Notes: a model not told the origin generated them from the letters alone. A DNA stretch of 43,117 nt from Patescibacteria group bacterium (GCA_018970245.1 JAGWWT010000011.1:1-43117); one strand, 5' to 3'. Positions 1 through 7,883 are shown, counted from the stretch's first letter. Numbers and translations: made by a program.

Positions 1-123
1 GTATACCGCTCGATATGGATCTACAACAACAAAAGGATACACACCGCCCTCAGGATGCCGCCTTCGCTGTTTGCGCTTCAAGCGGCCGCGGCGTATGATT
101 CAGGACACAAGGTTGGTGTATGA
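1..123 (+). CDS. Transposase C-terminal fragment (integrase-core type), cut by window edge
   Basis: Frame 1 is open from the first base to a TGA at 121-123, giving the last 40 residues of a protein. It contains YNNKRIHTALRMPP, which resembles the C-terminal end of the DDE integrase core in IS3/IS481-like transposases, where a tyrosine-asparagine stretch precedes R-(I/P)-H-x-(A/S)-L and a proline-rich end. The catalytic residues would lie upstream, outside the window, so activity cannot be judged. It suggests an insertion sequence ends just inside the left edge. I could not identify a terminal inverted repeat. Confidence 0.65.
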   Translation, partial: VYRSIWIYNNKRIHTALRMPPSLFALQAAAAYDSGHKVGV

Positions 124-298
124 AGAAAAGGGGGAACACCAGGCGGCAATGATCCGACATGGGCACCGGATAAGGATGAAAAAATATACTTCAAAGATTT
201 TAGATTTCAACTGCAGTGACGGTTGTGATCCAGTCGATAAGGAGCCTCTGAGAAATAGTGAGTTGTGGAGTTTAGCTTTAGCCTGGTAGACTTTCGAT

Positions 299-580
299 AT
301 GAAGTATTCATCAGTGTCAAAAGTGCTGGCCTACTTATCTATTTTGCTTCTAGTGTGTGACCCCACTTTCGTACATTCTCTATCCATTGCTAGAGGCGTT
401 ATAGCAGCAGTTGTTATACTTTCTTTTGTTTCGATGTTTTGCGTTTATAGAGCAAGTTCGAAAAATGAAATTACTGACAGTGGGGCGTTGGGTGTTGTTG
501 GTATAGATATAGTGATCATCTTTTTCAGCGCTGTATTACTTTTTGTCACTTTCTGGTCTGAACATCCAGGGTCAATGTAA
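299..580 (+). CDS. Small hypothetical membrane protein
   Basis: A 93-aa protein with about three hydrophobic segments (roughly residues 8-24, 30-50 and 67-87) joined by short polar loops, so probably an inner-membrane protein. I do not recognise a family. The codons are clearly more AT-rich than those of the flanking genes, consistent with foreign origin next to the transposase remnant. No Shine-Dalgarno site is visible before the ATG. It is followed by the RibD-type reductase on the same strand. It could be a chance ORF, but the regular hydrophobic pattern argues for a real gene. Confidence 0.45.
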   Translation: MKYSSVSKVLAYLSILLLVCDPTFVHSLSIARGVIAAVVILSFVSMFCVYRASSKNEITDSGALGVVGIDIVIIFFSAVLLFVTFWSEHPGSM

Positions 581-683
581 TTAAAAATCGGGGATATGTA
601 TTACCGCACCATCCCTACCCTCACACTGTTCTAACATCCTCCATGACGGCACCCCAACATGTTTCTTGTTCGTAATAAGTGTT

Positions 684-1295
684 ATGCGTAAGATCATCAC
701 TACCACATTCGTGTCTATGGACGGAGTCATGCAGGCGCCGGGAGGTCCCGAAGAGGACAAGGCCGGCGGATTCAAGTACGGCGGTTGGACATATACGCAC
801 TGGGACAAGCTCATGGGCGATATCATGACTGGATTCATGGGCATGCCGTTCGAGCTCTTGCTCGGCCGCAAGACCTATGACATATTCGCCGCATATTGGC
901 CGAACGCCAAGACAGACAACGAGGTGGCCATTCCTTTCAACAAGACCAAAAAATATGTAGTCTCGCACAAGGACGTGAAGCTTTCGTGGCAGAACTCCGA
1001 GCTTGTCACCGGCGATGTCGTCGCAAAGCTCCGTGACCTTAAAAAGATGAACGGCCCTGACCTCTGGGTCCACGGTAGCGGCAATCTCATTCAGACTCTC
1101 CTCGAGAACGGTCTCATCGACCGGATGCACCTGTGGGTCTTTCCAATGACTGTGCCGGGAGGCAAGAGGCTCTTCGCCGAAGGCACCCAGCCCAAGACTT
1201 GGAAGCTTGTCGATTCAAAAACGTCCACGACCGGCGTCATCATCTCCACATATGAGCCGGAAGGCAAGCTAGTGACCGGGACTATCGGAGAATGA
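684..1295 (+). CDS. Dihydrofolate reductase family protein (RibD C-terminal type)
   Basis: A 203-aa cytosolic protein of the RibD C-terminal/DHFR fold. It begins with the family's typical start (RKIITTTFVSMDGVMQAPGG) and continues with the nucleotide-binding segment around LLGRKTYDIF and the later GSGNLIQTLLENGLIDR region, where G-(S/G)-x-x-(L/I) contacts NADPH in relatives. I chose the ATG at 684 because it gives the canonical N-terminus; an upstream TTG at 666 would add six residues. Family members reduce pteridine or pyrimidine substrates with NADPH, but the exact substrate is unknown. The gene ends directly against the convergent mscL stop. It may not be the DHFR that serves ThyA: another DHFR-like gene (24261-24770) sits in the folate cluster. 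Confidence 0.85.
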   Translation: MRKIITTTFVSMDGVMQAPGGPEEDKAGGFKYGGWTYTHWDKLMGDIMTGFMGMPFELLLGRKTYDIFAAYWPNAKTDNEVAIPFNKTKKYVVSHKDVKLSWQNSELVTGDVVAKLRDLKKMNGPDLWVHGSGNLIQTLLENGLIDRMHLWVFPMTVPGGKRLFAEGTQPKTWKLVDSKTSTTGVIISTYEPEGKLVTGTIGE

Positions 1296-1646
1296 TCATT
1301 TTTTCGCGGGTTCTTCCGGCGCAGGTTGGCCATACCTGGTGCCCGCGAGCCGGTTCACGACTTTGATCGCCACGAATACCGAGAAGCCTACGATGACCAA
1401 GTTCAGGACGTTGTTCACGAATGAGCCCCACTTGACCGCGCCCCATGCGTAGGCGCTGAAGTCCGGCTGCTGGCCGATATTGGCGATCGCGCCGAGGATG
1501 ATGTCTTTGACGAGCGAGTTCACCACGGCATTGAATGCCGTGCCGATGACCACGCCGATGGCGAGCTCTATGGCGTTGCCCTTGAGGATGAAGGACCTGA
1601 ATTCGCCGAGGAAGCCTTTCACATGTGGAATTATATTCTTACGCAT
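1296..1646 (-). CDS. mscL: Large-conductance mechanosensitive channel MscL
   Basis: A 116-aa protein matching MscL in length and layout. The N-terminal amphipathic helix (GFLGEFRSFILKGNAIELA) is followed by TM1 (IGVVIGTAFNAVVNSLVKDI), a short periplasmic loop rich in aromatic residues, and TM2 (FVNNVLNLVIVGFSVFVAIK). It ends in a charged, proline-rich tail. MscL is a homopentameric inner-membrane pore that opens under hypo-osmotic membrane tension and releases solutes. The reading frame ends flush against the convergent reductase gene, with no terminator between them. A 243-bp intergenic region lies upstream and contains a long hairpin. Confidence 0.95.
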   Translation of the reverse strand: MRKNIIPHVKGFLGEFRSFILKGNAIELAIGVVIGTAFNAVVNSLVKDIILGAIANIGQQPDFSAYAWGAVKWGSFVNNVLNLVIVGFSVFVAIKVVNRLAGTRYGQPAPEEPAKK

Positions 1647-1773
1647 AGCTTCTGCAAGTCCCGCGCATCATTCACGGCGTACCCGTGGGCGTCGTCATTG
1701 AAATAGGCGCAGACGGGAGGGAGACTCACGAATGTGAAGACGGTCGGGGGCGGGCGGCATTCCTTTTGCCTGC

Positions 1774-1825
1774 CTATGCAAAAACGTCGAAAATCTCGAC
1801 GGATTTGCATAGTGTTTGCATAGTG
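1774..1825. repeat. Long intergenic hairpin plus tandem 11-bp repeat
   Basis: CTATGCAAA (1774-1782) pairs perfectly with TTTGCATAG (1804-1812). Inside it, CGTCGA (1785-1790) pairs with TCGACG (1796-1801) around a 5-nt loop, leaving only a 2x2 mismatch. The right arm is then repeated directly: TTTGCATAGTG occurs at 1804-1814 and again at 1815-1825. It lies between two minus-strand genes and has no T tract on either side, so it is not a standard terminator. It could be an operator, a processing site or a remnant of a small element. Confidence 0.6.
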
Positions 1826-1889
1826 AAAGGAAAAGCGATTGCGACCCGGTGCAGATCGCAGCGTTTGGCGATTCTGCCAGGCCCGGCTG

Positions 1890-2309
1890 CTATTTCTTCA
1901 TGGACACGGCCAAGCGGAAGCTCATATACGAGAGATACGCCGCCACGGCCACGCCGATCCAGGAGAGCCAGAGGGGAACTATCCAGCCGGCGATATTCAC
2001 TTCCGCGCTGCTGAATAGCCGGACAAGATGGGCCAGAGCGACGATGCCCATGATTGTGCCGACGAAGGCGAAGTAGGTGCGGGTGCGCAGTGTCGGCGTT
2101 CGGCCGATGTGCCAGCCGTAGTGGACCAAGATGATGAAAAGGGCGGCGTCGAATATCATCCAAGGCAGGATCATGGACGATGTTATGGTCGCGCCGAGGA
2201 AATTCTGCGGGAGCAGATTGGATGTCGACATCCACCAGCCGCAGATGAAATCGGCCAGGACCAAGCCGGCGGCGAACTTGGCGAGATCGTGGAGCTTTTG
2301 GTGTTTCAT
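1890..2309 (-). CDS. Hypothetical four-helix membrane protein
   Basis: A 139-aa protein with about four transmembrane segments: near residues 10-28, 42-62, 77-98 and 108-130. The sequence is rich in tryptophan and aliphatic residues and ends in a short basic tail (SMKK). I do not recognise a named family. It lies on the same strand as mscL but is separated from it by 243 bp with a hairpin, so co-transcription is uncertain. The ATG start follows from the first hydrophobic helix beginning right after MKHQKLHDL. Its role is unknown. Confidence 0.65.
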   Translation of the reverse strand: MKHQKLHDLAKFAAGLVLADFICGWWMSTSNLLPQNFLGATITSSMILPWMIFDAALFIILVHYGWHIGRTPTLRTRTYFAFVGTIMGIVALAHLVRLFSSAEVNIAGWIVPLWLSWIGVAVAAYLSYMSFRLAVSMKK

Positions 2310-2424
2310 TTTGAGAATGATTAAAGAGCTATGCTAGTAACGAGCATATTATAGCAGTAGGGTGGTCGTGATTGCATTCTTTTTTGTGTTAAAATATACT
2401 TGGTTTTACGTCTAAAGCAATATC

Positions 2425-2988
2425 ATGGCCACTCAATTCGACCCCAGAAAATTCATCAATGCGGCCTTATTCTTCGCCAAGAATGACAAGATAGGCATAA
2501 CTAAGCTGAATAAGCTTTTGTATTTCTGCGATTTTGAGCACTTTAGGCTGTATGGAAGGCCGATCATCGGCGATCAGTATGTCAAGATGAAGGCTGGCCC
2601 TGTTCCGGAGCGCGTCTATAGCATCTTCAATTCGAATTTCCGGGACGGTCAGGATGATTCGCTGAAATCGTATTTTGACGTGAAGGATCGAAAAGTCCGC
2701 GATTTTACGGAGAGGACAATCGTTCCGAAAAAGGAGCCTGATTTGTCGTGCTTCAGCCAGTCAGAGATCGAGATCATAAGCCGTATTTCTGACCAGTATA
2801 AGGGTAAGACTGTCGCGTCACTTTCTGGCAAGAGCCATGAAGAGAAACCCTGGAAGAGCACTGATATATTGCAGAAGATCGATTACAGACTCATTCTGGA
2901 CGACAAGGATGACGCCGCTGTCTCCAAGAAATACGTTGATTATCGGAACGATCAGGATGAGGAGTTAGCGAAGATATTAGGAAGATAA
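2425..2988 (+). CDS. Panacea (SocA-like, DUF4065) domain protein, probable antitoxin
   Basis: A 187-aa soluble protein. The segment near residues 20-60, GITKLNKLLYFCDFEHFRLYG followed by a GP-VPxxVY stretch, is the hallmark of the Panacea/DUF4065 domain (also called SocA-like or phage GepA-like). Such domains act as exchangeable antitoxins that neutralise unrelated toxins encoded next door. A same-strand gene begins 10 bp downstream, the usual two-gene layout, and I infer that it is the toxin. Base composition is AT-richer than the core genes, consistent with a mobile defence module. The exact partner and mechanism cannot be read from sequence. Confidence 0.8.
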   Translation: MATQFDPRKFINAALFFAKNDKIGITKLNKLLYFCDFEHFRLYGRPIIGDQYVKMKAGPVPERVYSIFNSNFRDGQDDSLKSYFDVKDRKVRDFTERTIVPKKEPDLSCFSQSEIEIISRISDQYKGKTVASLSGKSHEEKPWKSTDILQKIDYRLILDDKDDAAVSKKYVDYRNDQDEELAKILGR

Positions 2989-2998
2989 TGGCAAACCG

Positions 2999-3442
2999 AT
3001 GGTCCAGCTTCCGCCTGAGCTCTCCGAAGAGCATGTAAGAACGCAATTCAAGAAGGGAGATATCTTGCGCTGGGAGTCTTATCCGGGAAAAATCGAAGTC
3101 AAAGACAGGTTCTTCGTTTTATTGACCTCCTGTTCTGAGAGCGATGATGTGTTGGCTGTTACAGCGACAAAGAAGGTGTCGCTATATATGGACGCAGATG
3201 GAAAAAGAAAGTTTAGAGACTTCCTATTCGTTCCGGCTGGTGATAGCCAATGCTTCGAAAAGGACACAGTCATCGATCTGAATTGGATCGAAAAGTTCAC
3301 GATCGCGGAGATCATCAAACTGCTTGGAGCTGGGATAAGAAGAGTCGGGTCGTTGTCAGCCGAGCAATTGATCAAGTTAGATGAACGGGTGAGTGCATCA
3401 AAGCTCATTGCAGAAGATATCAAGACGAAGATTTTGCAGTAA
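2999..3442 (+). CDS. Partner of Panacea protein, possible MazF/PemK-like toxin
   Basis: A 147-aa soluble protein encoded 10 bp after the Panacea gene. The N-terminal half has a pattern seen in small SH3-like barrel proteins of the MazF/PemK group: FKKGDILRW, then KDRFFVLLTS, then a segment ending in DTVIDLNWIEKF. I cannot see a diagnostic catalytic pair, so the similarity is weak. The second half is helical, with leucine/isoleucine repeats. An ATG at 2988 overlaps the upstream stop but opens only a 16-codon frame, so 2999 is the better start. Position and size suggest the toxin of the pair; a regulatory partner is the alternative. Confidence 0.6.
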   Translation: MVQLPPELSEEHVRTQFKKGDILRWESYPGKIEVKDRFFVLLTSCSESDDVLAVTATKKVSLYMDADGKRKFRDFLFVPAGDSQCFEKDTVIDLNWIEKFTIAEIIKLLGAGIRRVGSLSAEQLIKLDERVSASKLIAEDIKTKILQ

Positions 3443-3444
3443 GA

Positions 3445-4971
3445 CTACGCTTCCGCCATCGCCGTCTCTTCATGTGAAAGCTGGCGTCCCGCGCCGCCGC
3501 CCGGCTGCTTCTTGATGATCAGTATGGCGAAAGCGCCGAGGGCGACTACGCCGGCGGCGATCAGATAGACTTGCGAATAAGCGAGGACCTGGGCTTTGAG
3601 CTCGATGAGGGCGATCGCGGTAGCGTGCTCGGCCGGAGTCGTGGCGTGGATGACGCTATTTTTGGCCAAGTCCAAGACGTTCGTCTCGGCGAAGGTGTTG
3701 ATGAGCGTGCCGAAGACAGCGATGCCGAAGGCGCCGCCCACGTTGCGGACGAGCGCCAGGATCGAAGAGGCGACGCCGATCTCTTCCGGCGGCACCGAGG
3801 CTGCGACCAGGTTCGTGCGCTGAGCCATTCCCGAGCCCATGAAGAGCGCCATGAGCGCCAGCGGCCAGATGATGTCCCAAGCGCTCGAGCGGGGGTCAAT
3901 CCAAGTCAGAAAATAGAATGAGACGGCCGCGCCGAGCGTGCCCCAGAAGATCACCGTGCGCGGCGGGACTTTGCCTAGGAGCAGGCGGCCGAGAATGCCC
4001 GCTGAGATCGGGATGCAGATGCCCATCGGGATGAACAGGAGGCCCGACTGCGTGGCGTCATAGCCCAGGAATGTCTGGGCGAATATCGGGATGGCGAAAA
4101 CGCTGCCCATCATGCCCATGAAGATGATAAAATTGTTGAGGAGCGCCGCATTGAAGACGCGGTTCTTGAAGAATGAAAAGTCGACGACCGGTTCGGGATG
4201 CCGCGTCTCTATCCAATAGAATAGGCCGCTGAAGACGACGATCATGGCATAGCAGAGCCAGGCCGTTCCCGAATTCCAGCCCCAAGTCATGCCTTGGTCG
4301 AGGATGAGGACCATGAATGCCAAAGCCACGCCGATCGTCGTCGCGCCCCACCAGTCGAAGCTGACGGTCTTCTTGTCTGAGACTGATTCATGGACATAGG
4401 CCATGGCCATGAATAGCCCGAGAAGGCCGACTGGCAAATTGATGAGGAAGACCGACCGCCAGCCGAACGTGTCTATGAGCGGACCGCCGATGAGCGGGCC
4501 GAAGACGGCTGCCGACGCGAACGATGACGACCAGATGCCGAGAGCTTGGGCGCGCTCGCGCGGCGTCTTGAAAGTGATCGCCAGGATGGCCATGGCAGTG
4601 GGGTAGTCGGCCGAGCTGGCCACGGCTTGGATGACGCGGAAGACTATCATCGAGGAGAGATTCCAGGCCAGGCCGGCCAGGATCGAGCCGACGATGAAGA
4701 CGGAAAAGCCCATTATATAGATCTTTTTTCTTCCGATCGTGTCGCCGAGCTTGCCCCAGACCGGCACGAATACGGCGTTGGCGATGATGTAGGCGGTGAC
4801 GATCCAGCTCGCCGCCGAAACAGTGATGCCGAAATCGTCTATCATCTTCGGGATGGCCAGGTTCACGACGGTCTGATCCAGCCTGCCCAAGAATGTCCCG
4901 ACGATGACGGTGAGGAGCACCATCCATTTGAGGGAAGAGTTGCCGCTTTGATCTTTTGTCGTGTTGTCCAT
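3445..4971 (-). CDS. DHA2-type MFS multidrug efflux transporter (EmrB/QacA-like)
   Basis: A 508-aa integral membrane protein with about 14 predicted helices, typical of the DHA2 branch of drug:H+ antiporters. GRLDQTVVNLAIP in the first helix and GKLGDTIGRKK between helices 2 and 3 match the family's motifs D and A. It should export toxic compounds using the proton gradient, often with a HlyD/EmrA adaptor. Two such adaptors lie on the same strand at 7187-9398, now separated by a toxin-antitoxin cassette. An in-frame ATG at 5118 would add 49 residues that do not look like the family, so I prefer the ATG at 4971. No Shine-Dalgarno site marks either start. Confidence 0.88.
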   Translation of the reverse strand: MDNTTKDQSGNSSLKWMVLLTVIVGTFLGRLDQTVVNLAIPKMIDDFGITVSAASWIVTAYIIANAVFVPVWGKLGDTIGRKKIYIMGFSVFIVGSILAGLAWNLSSMIVFRVIQAVASSADYPTAMAILAITFKTPRERAQALGIWSSSFASAAVFGPLIGGPLIDTFGWRSVFLINLPVGLLGLFMAMAYVHESVSDKKTVSFDWWGATTIGVALAFMVLILDQGMTWGWNSGTAWLCYAMIVVFSGLFYWIETRHPEPVVDFSFFKNRVFNAALLNNFIIFMGMMGSVFAIPIFAQTFLGYDATQSGLLFIPMGICIPISAGILGRLLLGKVPPRTVIFWGTLGAAVSFYFLTWIDPRSSAWDIIWPLALMALFMGSGMAQRTNLVAASVPPEEIGVASSILALVRNVGGAFGIAVFGTLINTFAETNVLDLAKNSVIHATTPAEHATAIALIELKAQVLAYSQVYLIAAGVVALGAFAILIIKKQPGGGAGRQLSHEETAMAEA

Positions 4972-5210
4972 GAATATATTCAGGCCCGAGACTATCAGGA
5001 TACCGGATACCAGATTTTTGGCAATCGAGGATCTATATGGAATAATAGGGCTCAGCAAAGCCATCACATACTCTTTACAAACATTGACCTTTGTTTTATA
5101 ATCTTCTATAATTGTCATAACAAGAACATTGAATTTAGGTGTTCACTGCAGAATATAGTTTCTAATCGCTTCTGCGTTTAGGGACTGTAGCTGTAGCGAA
5201 CAATCAACAT

Positions 5211-5756
5211 ATGAAAGCCACTATGACTAATCCATTTCTGATTCTTGTCGACGGACCCATGGGTTCTGGCAAGACGACCACGACAAAGCTGCTGAATCAG
5301 ATGCTTCCTGACACTGCACGAGTTGCGCTACCAGACATAAAACGGCTCGTTCCCAACTACAAAGAGAACGAGAAGACGCTTATGGTGATTCGAGAGGTAA
5401 TGAAGGCTATGATCGACAAATATCTAGAATTTGGCGTCAGTGTCATAGTTGAGCAGATAACCAAGGTCGATGGCGTTCAAGCTCTTAGAGAAATAGCCAC
5501 GAAGCGTGATGCGAATTTTTACGCATATAGGCTTACTGCACCAAAAGATGACCGCCTGAAACGGGTCCACGAAAGGACTCGGGTAATGATGGCGGTTGCG
5601 GAATTGCCTCAATCGAAAATTGATGAGCTGTCGGGTTACTTTGAGCCTAACCATCAGTTTTATCTCGACAATCCGATAAATACGATTGAGTCCATAGACA
5701 CACAGAATCTGAGTCCAGAAAAAGTCGCAGAAATCATTATAGGAAAGATCTTATAA
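5211..5756 (+). CDS. P-loop kinase-like ATPase (AAA_33 / zeta-toxin-like)
   Basis: A 181-aa soluble protein with a Walker A motif GPMGSGKTT at residues 15-23, a short hydrophobic strand (FLILVD) before it, and a likely lid region with arginines (RLKRVHERTRV). This is the layout of small nucleoside/polynucleotide kinases and zeta-toxin-like enzymes, which transfer the ATP gamma-phosphate to a small substrate. The substrate is not evident. The gene is followed by an intrinsic terminator and then by a HicBA module on the same strand. AT-rich codons suggest it belongs to the accessory cassette. Confidence 0.7.
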   Translation: MKATMTNPFLILVDGPMGSGKTTTTKLLNQMLPDTARVALPDIKRLVPNYKENEKTLMVIREVMKAMIDKYLEFGVSVIVEQITKVDGVQALREIATKRDANFYAYRLTAPKDDRLKRVHERTRVMMAVAELPQSKIDELSGYFEPNHQFYLDNPINTIESIDTQNLSPEKVAEIIIGKIL

Positions 5757-5789
5757 TGTGCTGTCATTGGACCACGCCGCTCACGAAGG

Positions 5790-5819
5790 CCGCTCGGCTT
5801 TCATCGAGCGGTCTTTTTT
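5790..5819 (+). terminator. Intrinsic terminator after the P-loop kinase gene
   Basis: CCGCTCG (5790-5796) and CGAGCGG (5805-5811) form a 7-bp perfect stem around an 8-nt loop, followed by TC and a run of six T. It ends the kinase transcript, so hicBA downstream needs its own promoter. Confidence 0.85.
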
Positions 5820-5867
5820 ATCTGAAAATTTGTTGTTGCAGATACGTCTTTGTGATAGCATAAGGCC

Positions 5868-6158
5868 ATGAGAAAAGTTGATTTTCAAGCTTCATTGCCG
5901 GTGACATTTCTCCGCGAAGATGACCAATTCGTGGCTTATACGCCTGCGCTAGATCTATCTACTTCAGGCGACACTTTTGAGCAGGCCAAGAAGCGCTTCG
6001 GCGAGGTCGTTCATATTTTCTTTGATGAGTGCCTGAAAATGGGGACGCTTGAGAGCGTCCTGTCCGATCTCGGTTGGAAGAAACAAGATCATGGATGGAA
6101 TCCTCCTACAGTCGTGGCGCAAGATATGCAAAAGGTCAATATTCCCATTCCGGCCTGA
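5868..6158 (+). CDS. hicB: HicB-family antitoxin
   Basis: A 96-aa protein with the HicB fold: residues 12-45 carry a strand-turn-strand pattern with YTPALDLSTSGDTFEQAKKR, the conserved partial RNase-H-like signature of HicB (P-x-L-x-(L/I)-S-T-x-G-x-(T/S)-x-E-x-A). HicB binds and blocks the HicA mRNA interferase and usually represses its own operon. The C-terminal helix-turn-helix of longer HicB proteins is not obvious here. The HicA gene begins 2 bp after its stop. The antitoxin-first order is the reverse of the common hicA-hicB arrangement but is seen in other bacteria. Confidence 0.85.
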   Translation: MRKVDFQASLPVTFLREDDQFVAYTPALDLSTSGDTFEQAKKRFGEVVHIFFDECLKMGTLESVLSDLGWKKQDHGWNPPTVVAQDMQKVNIPIPA

Positions 6159-6160
6159 CC

Positions 6161-6391
6161 ATGCCCGGTTTGGTTCCTATAGATTGGAAGAGATTCGAAC
6201 GATTCCTTTCATTCATCGGCTGTTCTATGCTGCGAGAGAAAGGAGATCACCGCATTTGGGGAAGGGTGGGATTGAAGCGGCCGGTCGTGTTTCCGAAATC
6301 TTCAAAGATCGCGGTTTTCATAATCCGCAATAATCTGCGCGTACTCGGAATATCTGTTCAAGAATATCTGGATATTCTTAGCAAAGTCTAG
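6161..6391 (+). CDS. hicA: HicA-family toxin (mRNA interferase)
   Basis: A 76-aa protein with the compact double-stranded-RNA-binding-like HicA fold. The catalytic histidine lies in KGDHRIW (His30), and a second strand carries the VFPKSS and RNNLRVLGISVQEYL segments typical of the family. HicA cleaves mRNA in the cytoplasm when free of HicB. I chose the ATG at 6161, two bases after the hicB stop. Upstream in-frame ATGs would overlap hicB and add residues foreign to the family. Coupled translation with hicB is likely. Confidence 0.82.
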   Translation: MPGLVPIDWKRFERFLSFIGCSMLREKGDHRIWGRVGLKRPVVFPKSSKIAVFIIRNNLRVLGISVQEYLDILSKV

Positions 6392-6425
6392 TATCACAGC
6401 TACTGTGCTCTAACAGGAGGAGACA

Positions 6426-6566
6426 ATGGCTTGCGTAATTGCGAACAGTTTGCTACGTTATTATATACAACAAGTAAGACCCTATCCGTGGGCTACCGTA
6501 AGGCGGCTCGAACATAAGCGGATGGGGCGTTGTTTATTTATGGATACAGGAACGATTCTTCAATGA
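6426..6566 (+). CDS. Possible 46-aa small ORF with a perfect Shine-Dalgarno site
   Basis: AGGAGG at 6415-6420 lies 5 nt before an ATG that opens 46 codons, ending at a TGA within the 3' end of the convergent DUF3800 gene (29-bp overlap). The product is basic, with several arginines and no clear membrane segment or known motif. A perfect ribosome site is rare in this window, which is the main argument for a real gene. Its length and lack of recognisable homology leave it doubtful. Confidence 0.25.
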   Translation: MACVIANSLLRYYIQQVRPYPWATVRRLEHKRMGRCLFMDTGTILQ

Positions 6567-7170
6567 CATTGGTTTTTATGATGCCATAATAACTCTCATC
6601 ACCATATTCGTATTTACGGTAGATGGACCATGAAACGAAATCGGCGACTTGAAGAGATTTTTCTTCTGCAGGCGTGGCGATTCGCACATCCATGTCGACT
6701 CTGTGATTATTCCTGGCTTGAGATGAAAGATAGTCCTTGAAATTGTTGTTCAGGAATCGGTTTGTCTCGCGCTGGGATGCTATGAGAGTGATCTTGTCTT
6801 TAACGGTAATCGGCTTCTTCGTGAATAGCCGATCAAGCAATATGTTCGTCACGTAATTGTAGAGGATGGTCTTCTCGTTCTGGAGTTTTGTATAGACTTT
6901 CTTCTTATTCAATATGATAGCGAGGATGCCGCAATCTGACTTTCTGACCTGTTTCAGCAATCTCTGACGATCTATCGGCTTTTCGATATATGCGTGAAGA
7001 ACTCCGACTTTTTGGTGCTTCTTGGCCAGTCCTTTGTGCACGGCGCGAGCGATTTTTTCCAGCCGGCGCTTATTCTCGGTGAATATGACAGTCACGATAA
7101 AATATTTCGACGACTGTTTGTCGAAAGAAAAGCCCAGATCACCTGATTCATCGAGCAAAATGTATGCCAT
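6538..7170 (-). CDS. DUF3800 domain protein
   Basis: A 210-aa soluble protein. It starts with YILLDESGDLGF, the acidic first strand of DUF3800, and ends with SLQVADFVSWSIYRKYEYGD, matching the family's conserved QxADxxS/A-W segment. The acidic residues suggest an RNase-H-like nuclease fold, and such genes are common on mobile and defence islands, but no activity is established for most members. It lies between the convergent HicBA module and the adaptor genes, 16 bp downstream of the short HlyD-like gene on the same strand. Lower GC than the neighbours supports acquisition. Confidence 0.8.
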   Translation of the reverse strand: MAYILLDESGDLGFSFDKQSSKYFIVTVIFTENKRRLEKIARAVHKGLAKKHQKVGVLHAYIEKPIDRQRLLKQVRKSDCGILAIILNKKKVYTKLQNEKTILYNYVTNILLDRLFTKKPITVKDKITLIASQRETNRFLNNNFKDYLSSQARNNHRVDMDVRIATPAEEKSLQVADFVSWSIYRKYEYGDESYYGIIKTNVIEESFLYP

Positions 7171-7186
7171 TTGTTTTTACCGCGTA

Positions 7187-7882
7187 TCACTGCGCCTGGA
7201 CCCAGATCCTGGCTGACATGCCGTCCTTGAGCTCGGGGTAGAGGCTCGTGTCGTAGCGGACTTTGACGTCGAAGACCTGCTCTTGGCGCTTGTCGGAGAT
7301 GTTGAAGACCACGTCGCCTGATTGGGCTTCGGGGCTGACTTCGTCGACGATGCCGGAATATTGTTTTGAGCCGAAGGCGTCGACGGTGAAAGTCGCGTAT
7401 TGGCCGACATGGATCCTGTCGAGGCCCTTATTCTCATCGATGTGCCCGACAGCTCGGAGCTGGGAAGGGTCGATCATCGCCACTACGGTTTGGCCTGCAT
7501 TATACGACTGTCCGACAGCGGCGTCGGCTTTCGTGACTATGCCAGCGACTTTGGTCTTTATGAGCTGGTCGCCGACGCGGGCTACGACTTGATCGGCAGC
7601 CACCTTGTCTCCCGCCTTGACGAACATGTCGTTCAGGACGCCGGGAGCGCTCGCAGACAGGTCTATTTCCGGCGCTTCTATGTCCGACTTGTCTATATAT
7701 ACGCTGCGGTTCGTCACGGTGAGATACGCGAAGATCGCGCCGGCGATGGCCAGGCCGATGAGGACGAGCGCCGTCAGGCCGCGTACGGACAAGCGGAGCC
7801 TCTTCAGTTCCTTCTCGTCTCTCGCGAGCTCGCGCTCGATCTTGCGGACCTCTTTTTCGGTTCTTGTGCTCTTGTCTGCCAT
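7187..7882 (-). CDS. HlyD/EmrA-like membrane fusion protein, short form
   Basis: A 231-aa protein. Residues 1-35 form a charged, probably coiled N-terminal segment (EKEVRKIERELARDEKELK), followed by one transmembrane helix (about 36-56). The external part carries two half lipoyl motifs (LSASAPGVLNDMFVKAGDKV and a second around KVAGIVTKADAAVGQSYNAG) and a beta-barrel region. Such proteins link an inner-membrane pump to export. It lacks the long alpha-hairpin of Gram-negative HlyD, which fits a cell envelope without a TolC channel. Its ATG lies 1 bp after the stop of the upstream adaptor gene, so the two form an operon. The DHA2 pump further along this strand is the likely partner. Confidence 0.82.
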   Translation of the reverse strand: MADKSTRTEKEVRKIERELARDEKELKRLRLSVRGLTALVLIGLAIAGAIFAYLTVTNRSVYIDKSDIEAPEIDLSASAPGVLNDMFVKAGDKVAADQVVARVGDQLIKTKVAGIVTKADAAVGQSYNAGQTVVAMIDPSQLRAVGHIDENKGLDRIHVGQYATFTVDAFGSKQYSGIVDEVSPEAQSGDVVFNISDKRQEQVFDVKVRYDTSLYPELKDGMSARIWVQAQ

Positions 7883-7883
7883 G

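Noticed and set aside
71-289. 72-codon ORF at the left edge
   Set aside because: It overlaps the transposase tail in another frame, has no ribosome site and no protein-like pattern; it looks like a by-product.
4972-5118. 49-residue N-terminal extension of the MFS pump
   Set aside because: It contains no family-like sequence, and the ATG at 4971 gives the usual short tail before helix 1.
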